Below, piece after piece: positions 46,950 through 55,918 of a stretch of 64,000 nucleotides of DNA. The notes beneath the pieces are model-generated. The model was not told the origin of the DNA and ran no database searches. It saw only the letters and a program-made list of their open reading frames with translations. The stretch's first letter is position 1; every line of letters begins with the position of its first letter. The stretch spans positions 124,739-188,738 of the forward strand of contig NZ_KB892836.1 of NCBI RefSeq assembly GCF_000373965.1, given 5' to 3'. The translations under genes and the position numbers were made by a program. The stretch comes from Uliginosibacterium gangwonense DSM 18521 (GTDB lineage Bacteria; Pseudomonadota; Gammaproteobacteria; Burkholderiales; Rhodocyclaceae).

Positions 46950-47420
46950 TTATTGAGAGCTGACTTTTTCAAAGACCTTCAGCACATCCTCTGTACTCAT
47001 GGAACGCGCTACGCTCAACTCCCCTGCCAACGTGGCATTGAGCAATTGACCATTGGTGCTAAGTACCGCAATGGCGGGGATGCCTTTTTTGGGTGGATTA
47101 CCATATTCGGCGGCAATATCCATGTTGCGATCCCAATTGCCGACATTGACCTTGACCACCACGTAGCGCTGCTTGAGCTTTTTCGCCAAGCCACCTTCAT
47201 GCATTTGGGCTGAGAGGGAACGGCAATCGGGGCACCAGTTGGCGCCAAAGACCAAAAGCACTTTTTTGTGGTGGGATTTGGCCTGTTCGATTGCGTGTTT
47301 GATCTCGGCATGGGCATCCGCCTGCTCGTCATAAGGCAGCGGTGAGGTAGTTTGCGCATAGCTTAGACTGACACCCAGCAGCAGACTCAAACAGATCAGC
47401 GACTTTTTCCAGACTTGCAT
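46950..47420 (-). CDS. Periplasmic thioredoxin-fold protein with CPDC motif
   Basis: 156 residues: a Sec signal peptide (KKSLICLSLLLGVSLSYAQ, probable cleavage after YA-Q) and one thioredoxin-fold domain with FGANWCPDCRSL near residue 60. The active site CPDC is not the CGPC of thioredoxin and is found in several thioredoxin-like proteins of the envelope. The cis-Pro segment KGIPAIAVL is present. Probably acts in disulfide reduction or isomerisation in the periplasm; the partner is unknown. 31 bases after rnhA on the same strand. Confidence 0.87.
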   Translation of the reverse strand: MQVWKKSLICLSLLLGVSLSYAQTTSPLPYDEQADAHAEIKHAIEQAKSHHKKVLLVFGANWCPDCRSLSAQMHEGGLAKKLKQRYVVVKVNVGNWDRNMDIAAEYGNPPKKGIPAIAVLSTNGQLLNATLAGELSVARSMSTEDVLKVFEKVSSQ

Positions 47421-47451
47421 TGCATCCCCGTTTATACGAATTACATAACAA

Positions 47452-47952
47452 TCAGGTTCCGGTGCTCACCGAATGTCCGGCCTTGCGCGTGGCATCCACA
47501 CCTTGCCGGGCGAGCGCATCGGCGCGCTCGTTCTCGGGGTGGCCTGCGTGGCCCTTGACCCATAGCCATTCGATCTGGTGCCGGGCGGCTTCCTCGTCCA
47601 ACGCCCGCCAAAGATCTTCATTTTTCACAGGCTGTTTGTCAGCCGTTTTCCAGCCGCGTTTTTTCCAGCCATGAATCCATTCAGAAATACCCTTTTGCAC
47701 GTATTGCGAATCAGTATGCACGCGTACTTTCATGGGGCGATTCAGCAGCGCCAGGGCGCGGATTACTGCAGTGAGTTCCATGCGGTTATTGGTGGTGGCA
47801 GGTTCGCCTCCCCAAACTTCTTTTTCATGTTTCCCCGCACGCAAAAGGGCTCCCCAGCCGCCAGGGCCAGGGTTGCCGGAGCATGCTCCGTCGGAATAGA
47901 TATCCACCACCTGAATCGCTTCGTCTTGTTTACTTACTGATGCTTGTTCCAT
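47452..47952 (-). CDS. rnhA: Ribonuclease HI
   Basis: Cleaves RNA in RNA-DNA hybrids. 166 residues; the four catalytic acids are recognisable: Asp in [16 protein letters not shown] near residue 21, Glu in NNRMELTAV near 57, Asp in HTDSQYV near 79 and Asp in ERADALA near 143. The conserved handle-region basic stretch ([20 protein letters not shown]) is present, as in E. coli RNase HI. It overlaps the end of the methyltransferase gene by 19 bases, as often seen in betaproteobacteria. Confidence 0.96.
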   Translation of the reverse strand: MEQASVSKQDEAIQVVDIYSDGACSGNPGPGGWGALLRAGKHEKEVWGGEPATTNNRMELTAVIRALALLNRPMKVRVHTDSQYVQKGISEWIHGWKKRGWKTADKQPVKNEDLWRALDEEAARHQIEWLWVKGHAGHPENERADALARQGVDATRKAGHSVSTGT

Positions 47953-48674
47953 TGATTTTCCGTTGAATGATGAACTGCGGGGACCATTGCCTTGCGCCGT
48001 TTCGCGTTACGCCATCGAGGCGTAATCAAGCGCATGCCGGGCACCCGTTTGACGGCTTGCAGGATATAGGCTCCGCCCGCAACCGGCCAGAACCTTTGGC
48101 CGAGCGCATCCATGAAGGACCAGCGCCTGAGCCACTCCTCGCTGGCAAGCGGTGGGGCAAAACAGCCGAATTCCGTGTGGCGAACTTCAAACCCCAGCAG
48201 GGAGAGCCAATCCTTGAGCCGGAGCATTGAAATATATTGCCCCTGCCAAGGCATTTCCCCCAGATTGCCGGAAAAGGCGCGCCGCCCACCCCACAGGCTA
48301 AAAGGGTTGAAGCCGACGATGAGGACGTGACCTTCCGGCACCAACACGCGTTCAACCTCTCGCAGAATCTGGTGCGGGTGGTCGGAGAACTCCAGCGTAT
48401 GCGCCAGTACCACCAAGTCGATACTCTGAGAGGCAAACGGCAGCTCTTCGCCTTCGGCATACAGGCTGGCGCCCGATTCTTCCCGATCTGCCGCACAATA
48501 CAGGCGGCAACTGACGCGGTTGGCCTGGAGCAGATCAATGCCCCCCATCCCCAACTGCACGGCGTGAAAGCCAAAGATGTTGGCGACCAGCAGATCGATC
48601 TTGCGCGCCTCCCACGCCAGCAAATAGCGGCCACGCGGCGTTTCAAGCCATTCGCTCAATACATTGGAAGACAT
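47934..48674 (-). CDS. Class I SAM-dependent methyltransferase
   Basis: 246-residue protein with a degenerate methyltransferase fold: [18 protein letters not shown] takes the place of motif I, and [41 protein letters not shown] gives the strand 4 and 5 region (residues about 85-125, written here in two parts of the family pattern DLVVL.HTLEF and LVPEGH.L). Motif I lacks the classical GxGxG, as is usual for this group located between gloB and rnhA. Substrate unknown. It begins 26 bases from gloB, divergently. Confidence 0.87.
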   Translation of the reverse strand: MSSNVLSEWLETPRGRYLLAWEARKIDLLVANIFGFHAVQLGMGGIDLLQANRVSCRLYCAADREESGASLYAEGEELPFASQSIDLVVLAHTLEFSDHPHQILREVERVLVPEGHVLIVGFNPFSLWGGRRAFSGNLGEMPWQGQYISMLRLKDWLSLLGFEVRHTEFGCFAPPLASEEWLRRWSFMDALGQRFWPVAGGAYILQAVKRVPGMRLITPRWRNAKRRKAMVPAVHHSTENQWNKHQ

Positions 48675-48700
48675 GCCCGACTACCCGTAGAATACGCAAC

Positions 48701-49465
48701 ATGGAGATTGTTCCTCTTTCCGCCCTGCGCGACAACTACATCTGGACGCTGAACCGCGCCGGAGTATGCGTGGCTGTCGATCCCAGCGAGGCTACTCCCG
48801 TCCTGGCCCATCTGACCACCACCGGGCAAAAGCTGGTCGGCATCCTGTTGACCCATCGCCATGCTGATCATGTAGGGGGCATGACAGACTTGATCGCAGC
48901 CTGTGGCGAATTGGCGGTATATGGCCCGGATAGCGCCCAGATGCGCATGGTCACCCATCCAGTCAAAGATGGCATGCACCTGACGATCAGGGACATTGAG
49001 GCATCCATCACGGTATGGGCCGTACCCGGCCACACAGAAGAACATGTGGCCTATCTGTGCGACACGGCCTTGTTTTGCGGCGATACACTCTTTGGCGCTG
49101 GCTGTGGCAGACTGCTCGGCGGTACAGCCATGCAGCTACATGCTTCTCTTGAACGCATCCGTCACCTCCCCCCTCTCACCCACATTTACTGTGCGCATGA
49201 GTACACCTTGGCGAATCTGCGCTTCGCTCAGGCGGTTGAGCCGGGAAATGGTGCCATCACCGAACGCATCCAGGTTTGTGAGGTGCGTCGCCAACAGGGC
49301 AGGCCTACGCTTCCCAGCACACTGGCGCAAGAATTGGAAACGAATCCCTTTTTGCGCACTCACATCCCTGCCGTCAAACAGGCAGCGCAAAAACAAACCA
49401 GGCTGGAATTGGACTCAGACCTTGCCGTCTTTACGGCGCTCCGAGCCTGGAAAGATCATTTTTAA
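48701..49465 (+). CDS. gloB: Hydroxyacylglutathione hydrolase (glyoxalase II)
   Basis: Hydrolyses S-lactoylglutathione to lactate and glutathione, ending methylglyoxal detoxification. 254 residues: the metallo-beta-lactamase metal site THRHADHVGG near residue 51, VPGHTEEHVAY, FCGDTLFGAGCGRLLGG and the C-terminal CAHEYTLANLRFA (the substrate-binding Tyr-Thr segment). The start ATG overlaps the expected position for the divergent methyltransferase promoter. Ends nine bases from the stop of the convergent response-regulator gene. Confidence 0.95.
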   Translation: MEIVPLSALRDNYIWTLNRAGVCVAVDPSEATPVLAHLTTTGQKLVGILLTHRHADHVGGMTDLIAACGELAVYGPDSAQMRMVTHPVKDGMHLTIRDIEASITVWAVPGHTEEHVAYLCDTALFCGDTLFGAGCGRLLGGTAMQLHASLERIRHLPPLTHIYCAHEYTLANLRFAQAVEPGNGAITERIQVCEVRRQQGRPTLPSTLAQELETNPFLRTHIPAVKQAAQKQTRLELDSDLAVFTALRAWKDHF

Positions 49466-49474
49466 ACGGTAGAC

Positions 49475-49870
49475 CTACGAAGGCTTGCGTCCCAGCACAA
49501 GGTCCAGCGCGCCAACCACCTTGCCTGCATTGAAGGGTTTGACCAGATAACCCGAAGCCCCGCCCTCGATAGCGGCCTGCACCGTGTCACGATCCGTAGA
49601 ACCGGTGACCATGATGACGCGAACCTCGGGGAATTCCTGCTTGAGTTGGTTGAGCACTTCAATCCCGCTCATGTCTGGCATCATCACATCCAGGCATACC
49701 ACATTGGGCTGATGCTTTTTTACCAGCGCCAGGCCACCCGCGCCGTCACGCGCCTCCGCCACCACTTCAATCCCTTCGCTACGCAAGATGCTGCGCAGCA
49801 TTGCACGCGTGGTGTCATTGTCGTCAATGATCACCAGCTTCACATGCGCAAAACGGTTCAACGCATCCAT
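49475..49870 (-). CDS. Stand-alone response regulator (CheY-like)
   Basis: 131-residue receiver domain only: IIDDNDTTRAML with the acidic pair near residue 15, phospho-acceptor Asp in LDVMMPDMSG near 58, Thr in MVTGST near 86 and Lys in LVKPFN near 108. No output domain. It starts at the ATG at 49870, one base overlapping the stop of the diguanylate cyclase gene (TGATG); a TTG one codon earlier is also in frame. The pair looks like a signalling unit controlling c-di-GMP synthesis. Confidence 0.9.
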   Translation of the reverse strand: MDALNRFAHVKLVIIDDNDTTRAMLRSILRSEGIEVVAEARDGAGGLALVKKHQPNVVCLDVMMPDMSGIEVLNQLKQEFPEVRVIMVTGSTDRDTVQAAIEGGASGYLVKPFNAGKVVGALDLVLGRKPS

Positions 49871-50829
49871 CAAGCATTCCCTTCAGGCGCAATTTCTACG
49901 CAGTTGCGCCCTTTCTGTTTGGCTGCATACAGGGCGGTGTCGGCCGCAAGAAGCAAAGACTCCTTGCTGTTGGCGCCTTTCTGCGGCACCACGCAAGCAA
50001 CCCCGATACTGATGGAGACTTTTCCATCCTTCCCGCTACCATGAGGGATATCTAACCCGGCTACACCTTCCCGCATAGTTTCGGCAACCCGGAACGCACC
50101 GTCAACATCCGTATCGGGCAATACCACGGAAAATTCCTCGCCACCGTAGCGCGCTACAAGGTCAGCCGGGCGCCGCACACAGGATTGCAAAACGCCGGCA
50201 ACCTCGCGCAAGCATTCGTCCCCCGCCTGATGCCCATACAAGTCATTGTATTGCTTGAAATAATCCACATCACACATCAAAACCGAGAGGGTTGCGCAGC
50301 TACGCGTGGCGCGTGCCCATTCGCGGGTGTAGATCTCGTCAAACTGGCGACGGTTGGAGATGCCCGTAAGTCCATCCACTGAAGACAGGCGTACCAGTTC
50401 GCGGTTGGCCTCGTCCAGACGACGGGTCAACACCACCAGCGAATAGCGCATCTGGGCAATCCGCTGCATGGCACGGACCTTGGCACTGAGCACAATCTCC
50501 GAAACCGGCTTGACCAGATAGTCGTCCCCCCCAACGGCGATCCCGTGCTCCAGATCCTCGTCACTGGTATGGGAAGTCAGAAAGATGATGGGAGTCCATT
50601 CTCCATCACGTTCCAGCTGGCGCATGCGCTTGGCGGTTTCATAGCCATCCATGCCCGGCATATTCACGTCCAGCAACACCAAGTCGGGGCGCTGCTCCTT
50701 GAAAAGCTCAATCCCGGCGGGGCCTTCGTTGGCAGACAAGGCTTCGATCCCCATTTTGCGCAACAAATGGCAGATGAGCATGGCGCTTGTCAGCGCGTCG
50801 TCGATGACCAGGGCTTTCATAGGGGGCAT
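49870..50829 (-). CDS. Response regulator with diguanylate cyclase output (REC-GGDEF)
   Basis: 319 residues: receiver domain (about 1-120; acceptor Asp in LVLLDVNMPGMDG) and GGDEF domain (about 160-315) with the active-site GGEEF in YGGEEFSVVLPDTD. GGEEF is fully competent in known cyclases; an RxxD inhibitory site is present as RPADLVARYGG (R-x-x-D). Makes c-di-GMP when phosphorylated, as WspR and PleD do. No histidine kinase lies next to it. The start is ATG at 50829 or three codons later (ATG 50820); neither has a strong site. Overlaps the CheY-like gene. Confidence 0.92.
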   Translation of the reverse strand: MPPMKALVIDDALTSAMLICHLLRKMGIEALSANEGPAGIELFKEQRPDLVLLDVNMPGMDGYETAKRMRQLERDGEWTPIIFLTSHTSDEDLEHGIAVGGDDYLVKPVSEIVLSAKVRAMQRIAQMRYSLVVLTRRLDEANRELVRLSSVDGLTGISNRRQFDEIYTREWARATRSCATLSVLMCDVDYFKQYNDLYGHQAGDECLREVAGVLQSCVRRPADLVARYGGEEFSVVLPDTDVDGAFRVAETMREGVAGLDIPHGSGKDGKVSISIGVACVVPQKGANSKESLLLAADTALYAAKQKGRNCVEIAPEGNA

Positions 50830-51117
50830 TCAAGTGAAGAATTTTCTATCAATCATTCTCTCATCAAAGCCTGATGGATACCTGCCAGAAAATGCCTGAA
50901 ATACGCTCTTCTTCCCGCTTTGATGCCAAAAAGCTGCATGGCAGGAAACTCTTTGACACATAGCACCCACGGCAGTCTTCAAGAAGCCCCCTTTTGGTCA
51001 TACCCGTGCAGCTTCCATCGTCGCCTGTTTTTGGTTACGATTTGCGCTTATACAATACCCCTCTCTGACCACGATCCCTTCTTTTCGGTCAGTTCAATTT
51101 TTTTGAGGCATCCCCCC

Positions 51118-51444
51118 ATGAGCGATCTGATTATTCATGTTTCCGACAGCAGTTTTGAACAAGAAGTATTGAAGTCCGAACTCCCCGTTCTGCTGGACTA
51201 CTGGGCTGAGTGGTGTGGCCCCTGCCGGGCCATAGCCCCGATTTTGGAAGAACTGGCGGGCGAATACGCTGGCAAGCTGGTTATTGCCAAGCTCAACATT
51301 GACGAGAACCCCCTCACCCCCGCCAAGTTTGGTGTGCGCGGCATCCCCACGCTGATGCTCTTCAAGGGCGGCAACGTGGAAGGTACCCAGGTAGGCGCCA
51401 AGCCGAAGGGGGATTTGGTCGAATTCGTCAAACGTTTCATTTAA
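51118..51444 (+). CDS. trxA: Thioredoxin
   Basis: General cytosolic thiol reductant, 108 residues. Active site WCGPC at Cys33 and Cys36, buried Asp in LDYWAEW, cis-Pro in GIPTLMLF. The ATG at 51118 has GAGG nine bases upstream and gives the exact family N-terminus; the longer open frame from 50920 covers the leader and is not family-like. It precedes rho, an arrangement common in proteobacteria. Confidence 0.97.
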   Translation: MSDLIIHVSDSSFEQEVLKSELPVLLDYWAEWCGPCRAIAPILEELAGEYAGKLVIAKLNIDENPLTPAKFGVRGIPTLMLFKGGNVEGTQVGAKPKGDLVEFVKRFI

Positions 51445-51466
51445 TCTACGCAAAGTGCATTGACAG

Positions 51467-51494
51467 GCCGAGGCTGACAGTCTACAGTCTCGGC
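51467..51494 (+). other. Hairpin in the trxA-rho gap
   Basis: GCCGAG(G)CTG pairs with CAG(T)CTCGGC (nine pairs plus one G-T) with an 8-base loop, 23 bases after the trxA stop and 150 bases before rho. It could terminate trxA or be part of the rho leader; no T run follows. Confidence 0.45.
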
Positions 51495-51647
51495 AATAAA
51501 CACCGCTGTAACCATACAAAAGCACAGTACAACCTGGATACAGCCAGTTTCCTGATTTAATACTCAACTCTCCTAGCATTCGCTTTGCGCCTGTGATGGC
51601 GCAGTCCTATCTATCTCACTCTATCTGGTCCATCCTCAAGGTTTGCC

Positions 51648-52907
51648 ATGCATCTGTCAGAGCTAAAGGCTCATCACGTCAGCCAGCTTCTCGAAATGGC
51701 CCTCGCCAATGATATCGAGGGCGCCAATCGTCTGCGCAAGCAGGAACTTGTTTTCGCACTACTGAAAAACCGCGCCAAAAAAGGCGAGCCGATCTTCGGC
51801 GATGGCGCGCTCGAAGTGCTGCCCGACGGTTTCGGCTTCCTGCGCTCGCCAGACACCTCGTATCTGGCCGGTACTGACGATATTTACGTATCGCCCTCGC
51901 AGATCCGGCGCTTCAACCTGCACACCGGTGACACGATCGAAGGCGAGATCCGCACGCCCAAGGATGGCGAACGTTACTTTGCACTGGTCAAGGTCGACAA
52001 GATCAATGGCGAGCCGCCCGAGGCTTCCAAGCACAAGATCCTGTTTGAAAACCTCACCCCGCTGCACCCGAACCAGCCGCTCAAGCTGGAACGCGAGATG
52101 CGCGGCGAAGAGAACACCACCGGGCGGATCATTGACATGATTGCCCCGATCGGCAAAGGCCAACGCGGCCTGATAGTCTCCCCGCCCAAGTCCGGTAAAA
52201 CGGTGATGCTGCAACACATCGCCCACGCCATTACTGCCAATCACCCCGAAGCCACGCTGATCGTCATGCTGATTGACGAACGTCCTGAAGAAGTGACGGA
52301 AATGCAGCGTTCGGTCAAGGGTGAAGTGGTCGCTTCCACCTTCGACGAACCCGCCACACGCCACGTGCAGGTAGCTGAAATGGTGATCGAGAAGGCCAAG
52401 CGTCTGGTCGAACACAAGCGCGACGTCATCATCCTGCTCGATTCGCTGACACGTCTGGCCCGCGCCTATAACACCGTGGTTCCTGCCTCTGGCAAGGTGC
52501 TGACAGGTGGTGTGGATGCCAACGCACTGCAAAAACCCAAGCGTTTCTTCGGTGCTGCGCGGAACGTGGAAGAAGGCGGTTCGCTCACCATCATCGCCAC
52601 CGCGCTGATCGATACCGGCTCGCGCATGGATGACGTGATCTACGAAGAATTCAAGGGCACGGGCAACATGGAAATCCATCTGGATCGCCGCATGTCCGAA
52701 AAGCGCGTATACCCCTCGATCAACGTCAACCGCTCCGGCACCCGTCGGGAAGAGTTACTGATGGACCCCGTCAACCTGCAAAAGGTGTGGGTGCTGCGCA
52801 AGCTGCTCTACGGCATGGACGACCTGGAAGCGATGGAATTCCTACTCGACAAGATTCGCCAGACCAAGGCAAACAGCGAATTCTTCGACGCCATGCGCCG
52901 AGGCTAA
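51648..52907 (+). CDS. rho: Transcription termination factor Rho
   Basis: Hexameric RNA-dependent ATPase that ends transcription. 419 residues, the usual length: N-terminal cold-shock-like RNA-binding domain with RNP-type [14 protein letters not shown] near residue 56, Walker [10 protein letters not shown] near 183, Walker [17 protein letters not shown] near 263, and the Q- and R-loops. The N-terminus [17 protein letters not shown] is typical. ATG at 51648 with AAGG upstream. The 200-base leader before rho fits the known autoregulation of rho. Confidence 0.97.
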   Translation: MHLSELKAHHVSQLLEMALANDIEGANRLRKQELVFALLKNRAKKGEPIFGDGALEVLPDGFGFLRSPDTSYLAGTDDIYVSPSQIRRFNLHTGDTIEGEIRTPKDGERYFALVKVDKINGEPPEASKHKILFENLTPLHPNQPLKLEREMRGEENTTGRIIDMIAPIGKGQRGLIVSPPKSGKTVMLQHIAHAITANHPEATLIVMLIDERPEEVTEMQRSVKGEVVASTFDEPATRHVQVAEMVIEKAKRLVEHKRDVIILLDSLTRLARAYNTVVPASGKVLTGGVDANALQKPKRFFGAARNVEEGGSLTIIATALIDTGSRMDDVIYEEFKGTGNMEIHLDRRMSEKRVYPSINVNRSGTRREELLMDPVNLQKVWVLRKLLYGMDDLEAMEFLLDKIRQTKANSEFFDAMRRG

Positions 52908-52919
52908 GGCAGGCAGAAG

Positions 52920-52948
52920 TTTCCATCCCGGGATTATTGGGATATAAT
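52920..52948 (+). promoter_or_regulatory. Promoter for rpmE
   Basis: TTTCCA at 52920-52925 and a perfect TATAAT at 52943-52948, spacer 17 bases, about 50 bases before rpmE. Confidence 0.6.
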
Positions 52949-53001
52949 GCGCGACTCACGCAATGGGCGGCCACATTCACCGCCCGCGAACAAAGGAATA
53001 G

Positions 53002-53214
53002 ATGATGAAGACCGAAGGACATCCGAATTACGTTGAAGTGGCTGTGACCTGCTCTTGTGGCAACTCCTTCAAGACCCGTTCCACTCTGGGCAAAGAAAAG
53101 TACCACGTTGAAGTGTGTTCTGAATGCCACCCGTTCTGGACCGGCAAGCAAAAGATTATCGACACTGCAGGTCGTGTCGAACGCTTCCGCCAAAAGTACG
53201 GCAAGCGTGGCTAA
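53002..53214 (+). CDS. rpmE: Ribosomal protein L31 (zinc-binding type)
   Basis: 50S subunit protein, 70 residues from the ATG at 53002 (AAAGGAATAG upstream; a second ATG follows at once). It is the C+ form with four Cys at 17, 19, 39 and 42 (TCSCGN and [10 protein letters not shown]) expected to bind zinc. The C-terminus ends [12 protein letters not shown]. Follows rho and is followed by a classic terminator. Confidence 0.96.
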   Translation: MMKTEGHPNYVEVAVTCSCGNSFKTRSTLGKEKYHVEVCSECHPFWTGKQKIIDTAGRVERFRQKYGKRG

Positions 53215-53235
53215 TTCAGCCATTGCTGACAAAAG

Positions 53236-53260
53236 AGGCAGCTTCGGCTGCCTTTTTTAT
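53236..53260 (+). terminator. Terminator after rpmE
   Basis: AGGCAGC-TTCG-GCTGCCT with a UUCG tetraloop followed by TTTTTAT; classic intrinsic terminator. Confidence 0.9.
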
Positions 53261-53285
53261 TTTTCGCATATTTATTTTTCGCATA
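53256..53285. repeat. Perfect 15-bp tandem duplication
   Basis: The 15-base unit TTTATTTTTCGCATA occurs twice without a mismatch directly after the rpmE terminator. Confidence 0.85.
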
Positions 53286-53470
53286 TCCTCCAAAATGCAG
53301 ACAATGGCGTCACCACAGACAACTTGGCTGCCTCTGCCCGAGTTGTTTTTTGCCCTGCTGCTTCAAGCCGTTTTGAGAACCCGCCACCGCTAAGCTTCAC
53401 CCAAGCTGGCTGAGTGGAAATTGCTTTAAAATCGGCATCACGCACATTCATCGCAAGACCTTCTTACTCC

Positions 53471-55108
53471 ATGCAATTGAGCGAATTCCCAAGCAGCAAG
53501 CCCATCATTCAGGTTCCCAACTGGGCGCTTTTCCTGCTCTTCTTCGCTTACGCTCTGCCTGGAACAATAGGTCACGCCCCCTGGCGCGGAGACGATGTAC
53601 TGCACATTGCCGCCACCGCCAGCCTACTGCGTGAAGGCCACTGGCTCACCCCTTATCTGGCGGGAACCCCCTATACCGATTGGCCACCGCTGACTTACTG
53701 GCTTGGTGCCATCACAGGAAAGCTTTTTTCCTGGCTCCTGCCCATGCACGATGCAATCCGCCTGAGCATGGTGGCAGCACTTGCCGTGTTTGTATGGTTC
53801 CTGCGGCAAGCCGCCAAGGAGTTCTATGGCCGGGAGGTGGCCTCGGCTACGGTTCTGCTCACCCTGGGGTCACTGGGTCTGCTGATCCACGCCCACGAGA
53901 TGCAGCCACAGATCGTGGTGCTGGCCTGCTCAGCCCTTAATCTGTATGGCCTGACCTGCCTGCGTACCCGCGCCCGAACCGGTGCACTCATACTGGGGGC
54001 CGCCAGTGGAGCGGCCTTCCTTGCCAACGGCCTGATCGGCCTTGCGCTGACCCTGCCTTTATTCGCGGTGGCAGTGGCAGTGTTTCCTGAATGCAGGGGC
54101 AAGGCGTTTTTCCGTGCCGCAGCCTGGGGGCTGTTGCCTTTGCTTGCACTGACGCTGATCTGGCCGATTCTACTGGCAATTTTTGATTCCGCCTACCTAG
54201 GGGCCTGGTGGGCTAATCAGCTGGAACAAATCCAGCCACATACCGGCCACCTCCAGCAATTCAAAACCTTGAGTAACCTGCTCGGCTGGTTCACCTGGCC
54301 GCTGTGGCCGGTCGCAGCCTGGTCGCTATGGTTCAGACGTGGCCGATATGTCGACTTTGGGCATGCCTTCCCGATTGCCGCCCTGTGTCTGGCTCTATGG
54401 ATTGCCATTACCACCGGGCCGCTGCGCCCTGCCAACGTATTGCCACTGCTGCCCGCCCTGATCCCCATGGCCGCCGCCGAGTTGTGCCGCCTGCGCAGAG
54501 GGGCTTCAAACGCGTTCGATTGGTTTGGCGTGCTCACCTTCTCGATCCTTGGGCTGTTCCTGTGGCTCGCCTGGACCGGCCTGAACTTGGGTTGGCCTGC
54601 GGCACTATCCCGCAACGTGGCCCGCATCATGCCCGGCTACCATCCTTCATGGATGATGCTTGAACTGATTATTGCCTCCCTGCTCTCTGGCGCCTGGATC
54701 ATCTCTCTCTTCAAAGTTCCCTTTTTCCCGCTACGCGGCGCTGTTCACTGGGCACTTGGCGTCACCCTCACCTGGGGGCTTGCTACCACGCTATGGCTGT
54801 CGTGGTTTGATTACGATAAAAATTACAACCAGATCTCTGCCCAGATCGTCTCGGCCATCCAGGCGCAACCAGATTCAGCCCAAACCTGCGTGATAGGACG
54901 CGATACAGGTGATGTCCAACGCGCCGGTCTGTATTACTTCGGCAATTTCAAGCTCGCCACCGCAAACACCTCCTCATGCAAGCTGATGCTGAGCTACGTG
55001 GCCGGCAAACGTGACCTGCCTGTCATCGAACCGGGCTGGCAATTGGTCTGGCAAGCCAATCGGGGACGTGGGCGTCTGCAAGAAAAATTCGCGCTCTATC
55101 GCCAATGA
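53471..55108 (+). CDS. Membrane glycosyltransferase-like protein (PMT/ArnT type)
   Basis: 545-residue polytopic membrane protein resembling lipid-linked glycosyltransferases of the GT83/PMT group (ArnT-like). The first periplasmic loop contains APWRGDDVLHIAATASLLREGH, residues about 35-56 as two adjacent parts, holding the expected acidic pair after the first helix, then TPYTDWPPLTYWLG, a segment typical of the group. About 11-12 helices follow and a soluble C-terminal part (about 460-545). Which sugar and acceptor it uses is unknown. I choose the ATG at 53471; a GTG at 53414 is in frame but lies on a -10-like TTTAAAAT, so it is probably upstream DNA. Confidence 0.8.
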   Translation: MQLSEFPSSKPIIQVPNWALFLLFFAYALPGTIGHAPWRGDDVLHIAATASLLREGHWLTPYLAGTPYTDWPPLTYWLGAITGKLFSWLLPMHDAIRLSMVAALAVFVWFLRQAAKEFYGREVASATVLLTLGSLGLLIHAHEMQPQIVVLACSALNLYGLTCLRTRARTGALILGAASGAAFLANGLIGLALTLPLFAVAVAVFPECRGKAFFRAAAWGLLPLLALTLIWPILLAIFDSAYLGAWWANQLEQIQPHTGHLQQFKTLSNLLGWFTWPLWPVAAWSLWFRRGRYVDFGHAFPIAALCLALWIAITTGPLRPANVLPLLPALIPMAAAELCRLRRGASNAFDWFGVLTFSILGLFLWLAWTGLNLGWPAALSRNVARIMPGYHPSWMMLELIIASLLSGAWIISLFKVPFFPLRGAVHWALGVTLTWGLATTLWLSWFDYDKNYNQISAQIVSAIQAQPDSAQTCVIGRDTGDVQRAGLYYFGNFKLATANTSSCKLMLSYVAGKRDLPVIEPGWQLVWQANRGRGRLQEKFALYRQ

Positions 55109-55113
55109 GATTT

Positions 55114-55138
55114 GCGGGCAGATATCCTGCCCGCTTCT
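55114..55138 (+). terminator. Terminator after the glycosyltransferase gene
   Basis: GCGGGCAG and CTGCCCGC form a perfect 8-bp stem with a 5-base loop, followed by TTCTCT, five bases after the stop. Confidence 0.75.
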
Positions 55139-55189
55139 CTATGCGGGTGATTTGTCGTTCTGGCAGGTGAAACACGGCCCATCAAACAA

Positions 55190-55215
55190 CCCTATCCAGG
55201 GCCGGTTTGATAGGG
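55190..55215 (-). terminator. Hairpin after the exonuclease-like gene
   Basis: CCCTATC and GATAGGG pair over 7 bp around a 12-base loop; on the minus strand TTGTTTGAT follows. Just after the stop at 55220. Confidence 0.5.
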
Positions 55216-55219
55216 CAAG

Positions 55220-55918
55220 CTAGATCAATCGGGCCAATTGCTGGCCACGTGTCTGGTACTGTTCAGTGTCAATACAGCCCATGACAAGCTGGTGGCGCAA
55301 TAGAGCGTAATGACTGAGTACAGCGACCTGTACGCCCAAAATCAAGTCAGTATCATATTTCCTGGCCAGCCATAGTCGCCAAGGATCATCATTGGGGGCC
55401 AGCACAAAAGAATCTGGCAGCAGCCCCGGCATGGCAATGGAAAATTCCCTCAAATTGATACCCGCCACACCACAAGCCTGCGCCAAGTCGAGCCAGTCCT
55501 GCCTCGGCAATAAGGGCTCCTGGCCCGCTTGCGGCCCCAACACCTGGGCATGAACGCGACAGCGCAACAAAGGCAGCAATCCCCCTTCATCCCAATAAGA
55601 CACTTGCCCCTTGAAGCACCCCAGGGCCTGAGACGCTTTTTGCAGGATCAAGGACTCGCTCAGCGCTGGCGCGGCAAAGCTCTGAAGCGTAAAGCCTCCC
55701 TCAGCAGCATAAGCCAGCAAAACGATCTGGCGGATCTGGCAAAGGTGAGCGGGGAGATCGGCATGGCCGGTTTTGACGCGCTGACGTTGAAACGCGTATT
55801 CAGCCACTTCAAAATCAGACAAATCGTGCGGCAGGGCATACAGGCGGCGCAGCGCCGCAATATCTGGCAGCGTCTGGACCGCAAAGCTCAGACAGGAATC
55901 GGCTCGCATCTTGATCAC
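55220..55918 (-). CDS. Degenerate PolB-type 3'-5' exonuclease homologue, probably inactive
   Basis: 232 residues that match the pattern of the PolB-like exonuclease family DNA_pol_B_exo2 (PF10108) in order: a first strand, then TLPDIAALRRLYALPHDLSD, AEYAFQRQRVKTG, ADLPAHLCQIRQIVLLAY, QVSYWDEGGLLPLLRCR, a WLDLAQACG segment and a C-terminal YDTDLI followed by a long helix. The catalytic first-strand motif that is D-I-E-T in active members reads A-V-Q-T here, and the expected F-D-L-P reads L-L-P. The C-terminal Asp remains. Activity is therefore unlikely. Its ATG overlaps the cysM stop (ATGA). Assignment rests on remembered family sequence. Confidence 0.7.
   Translation of the reverse strand: MIKMRADSCLSFAVQTLPDIAALRRLYALPHDLSDFEVAEYAFQRQRVKTGHADLPAHLCQIRQIVLLAYAAEGGFTLQSFAAPALSESLILQKASQALGCFKGQVSYWDEGGLLPLLRCRVHAQVLGPQAGQEPLLPRQDWLDLAQACGVAGINLREFSIAMPGLLPDSFVLAPNDDPWRLWLARKYDTDLILGVQVAVLSHYALLRHQLVMGCIDTEQYQTRGQQLARLI

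Noticed and set aside
50920-51117. N-terminal extension of thioredoxin (66 extra codons)
   Set aside because: It covers the leader, no family counterpart exists, and the ATG at 51118 has a ribosome site and the exact thioredoxin N-terminus.
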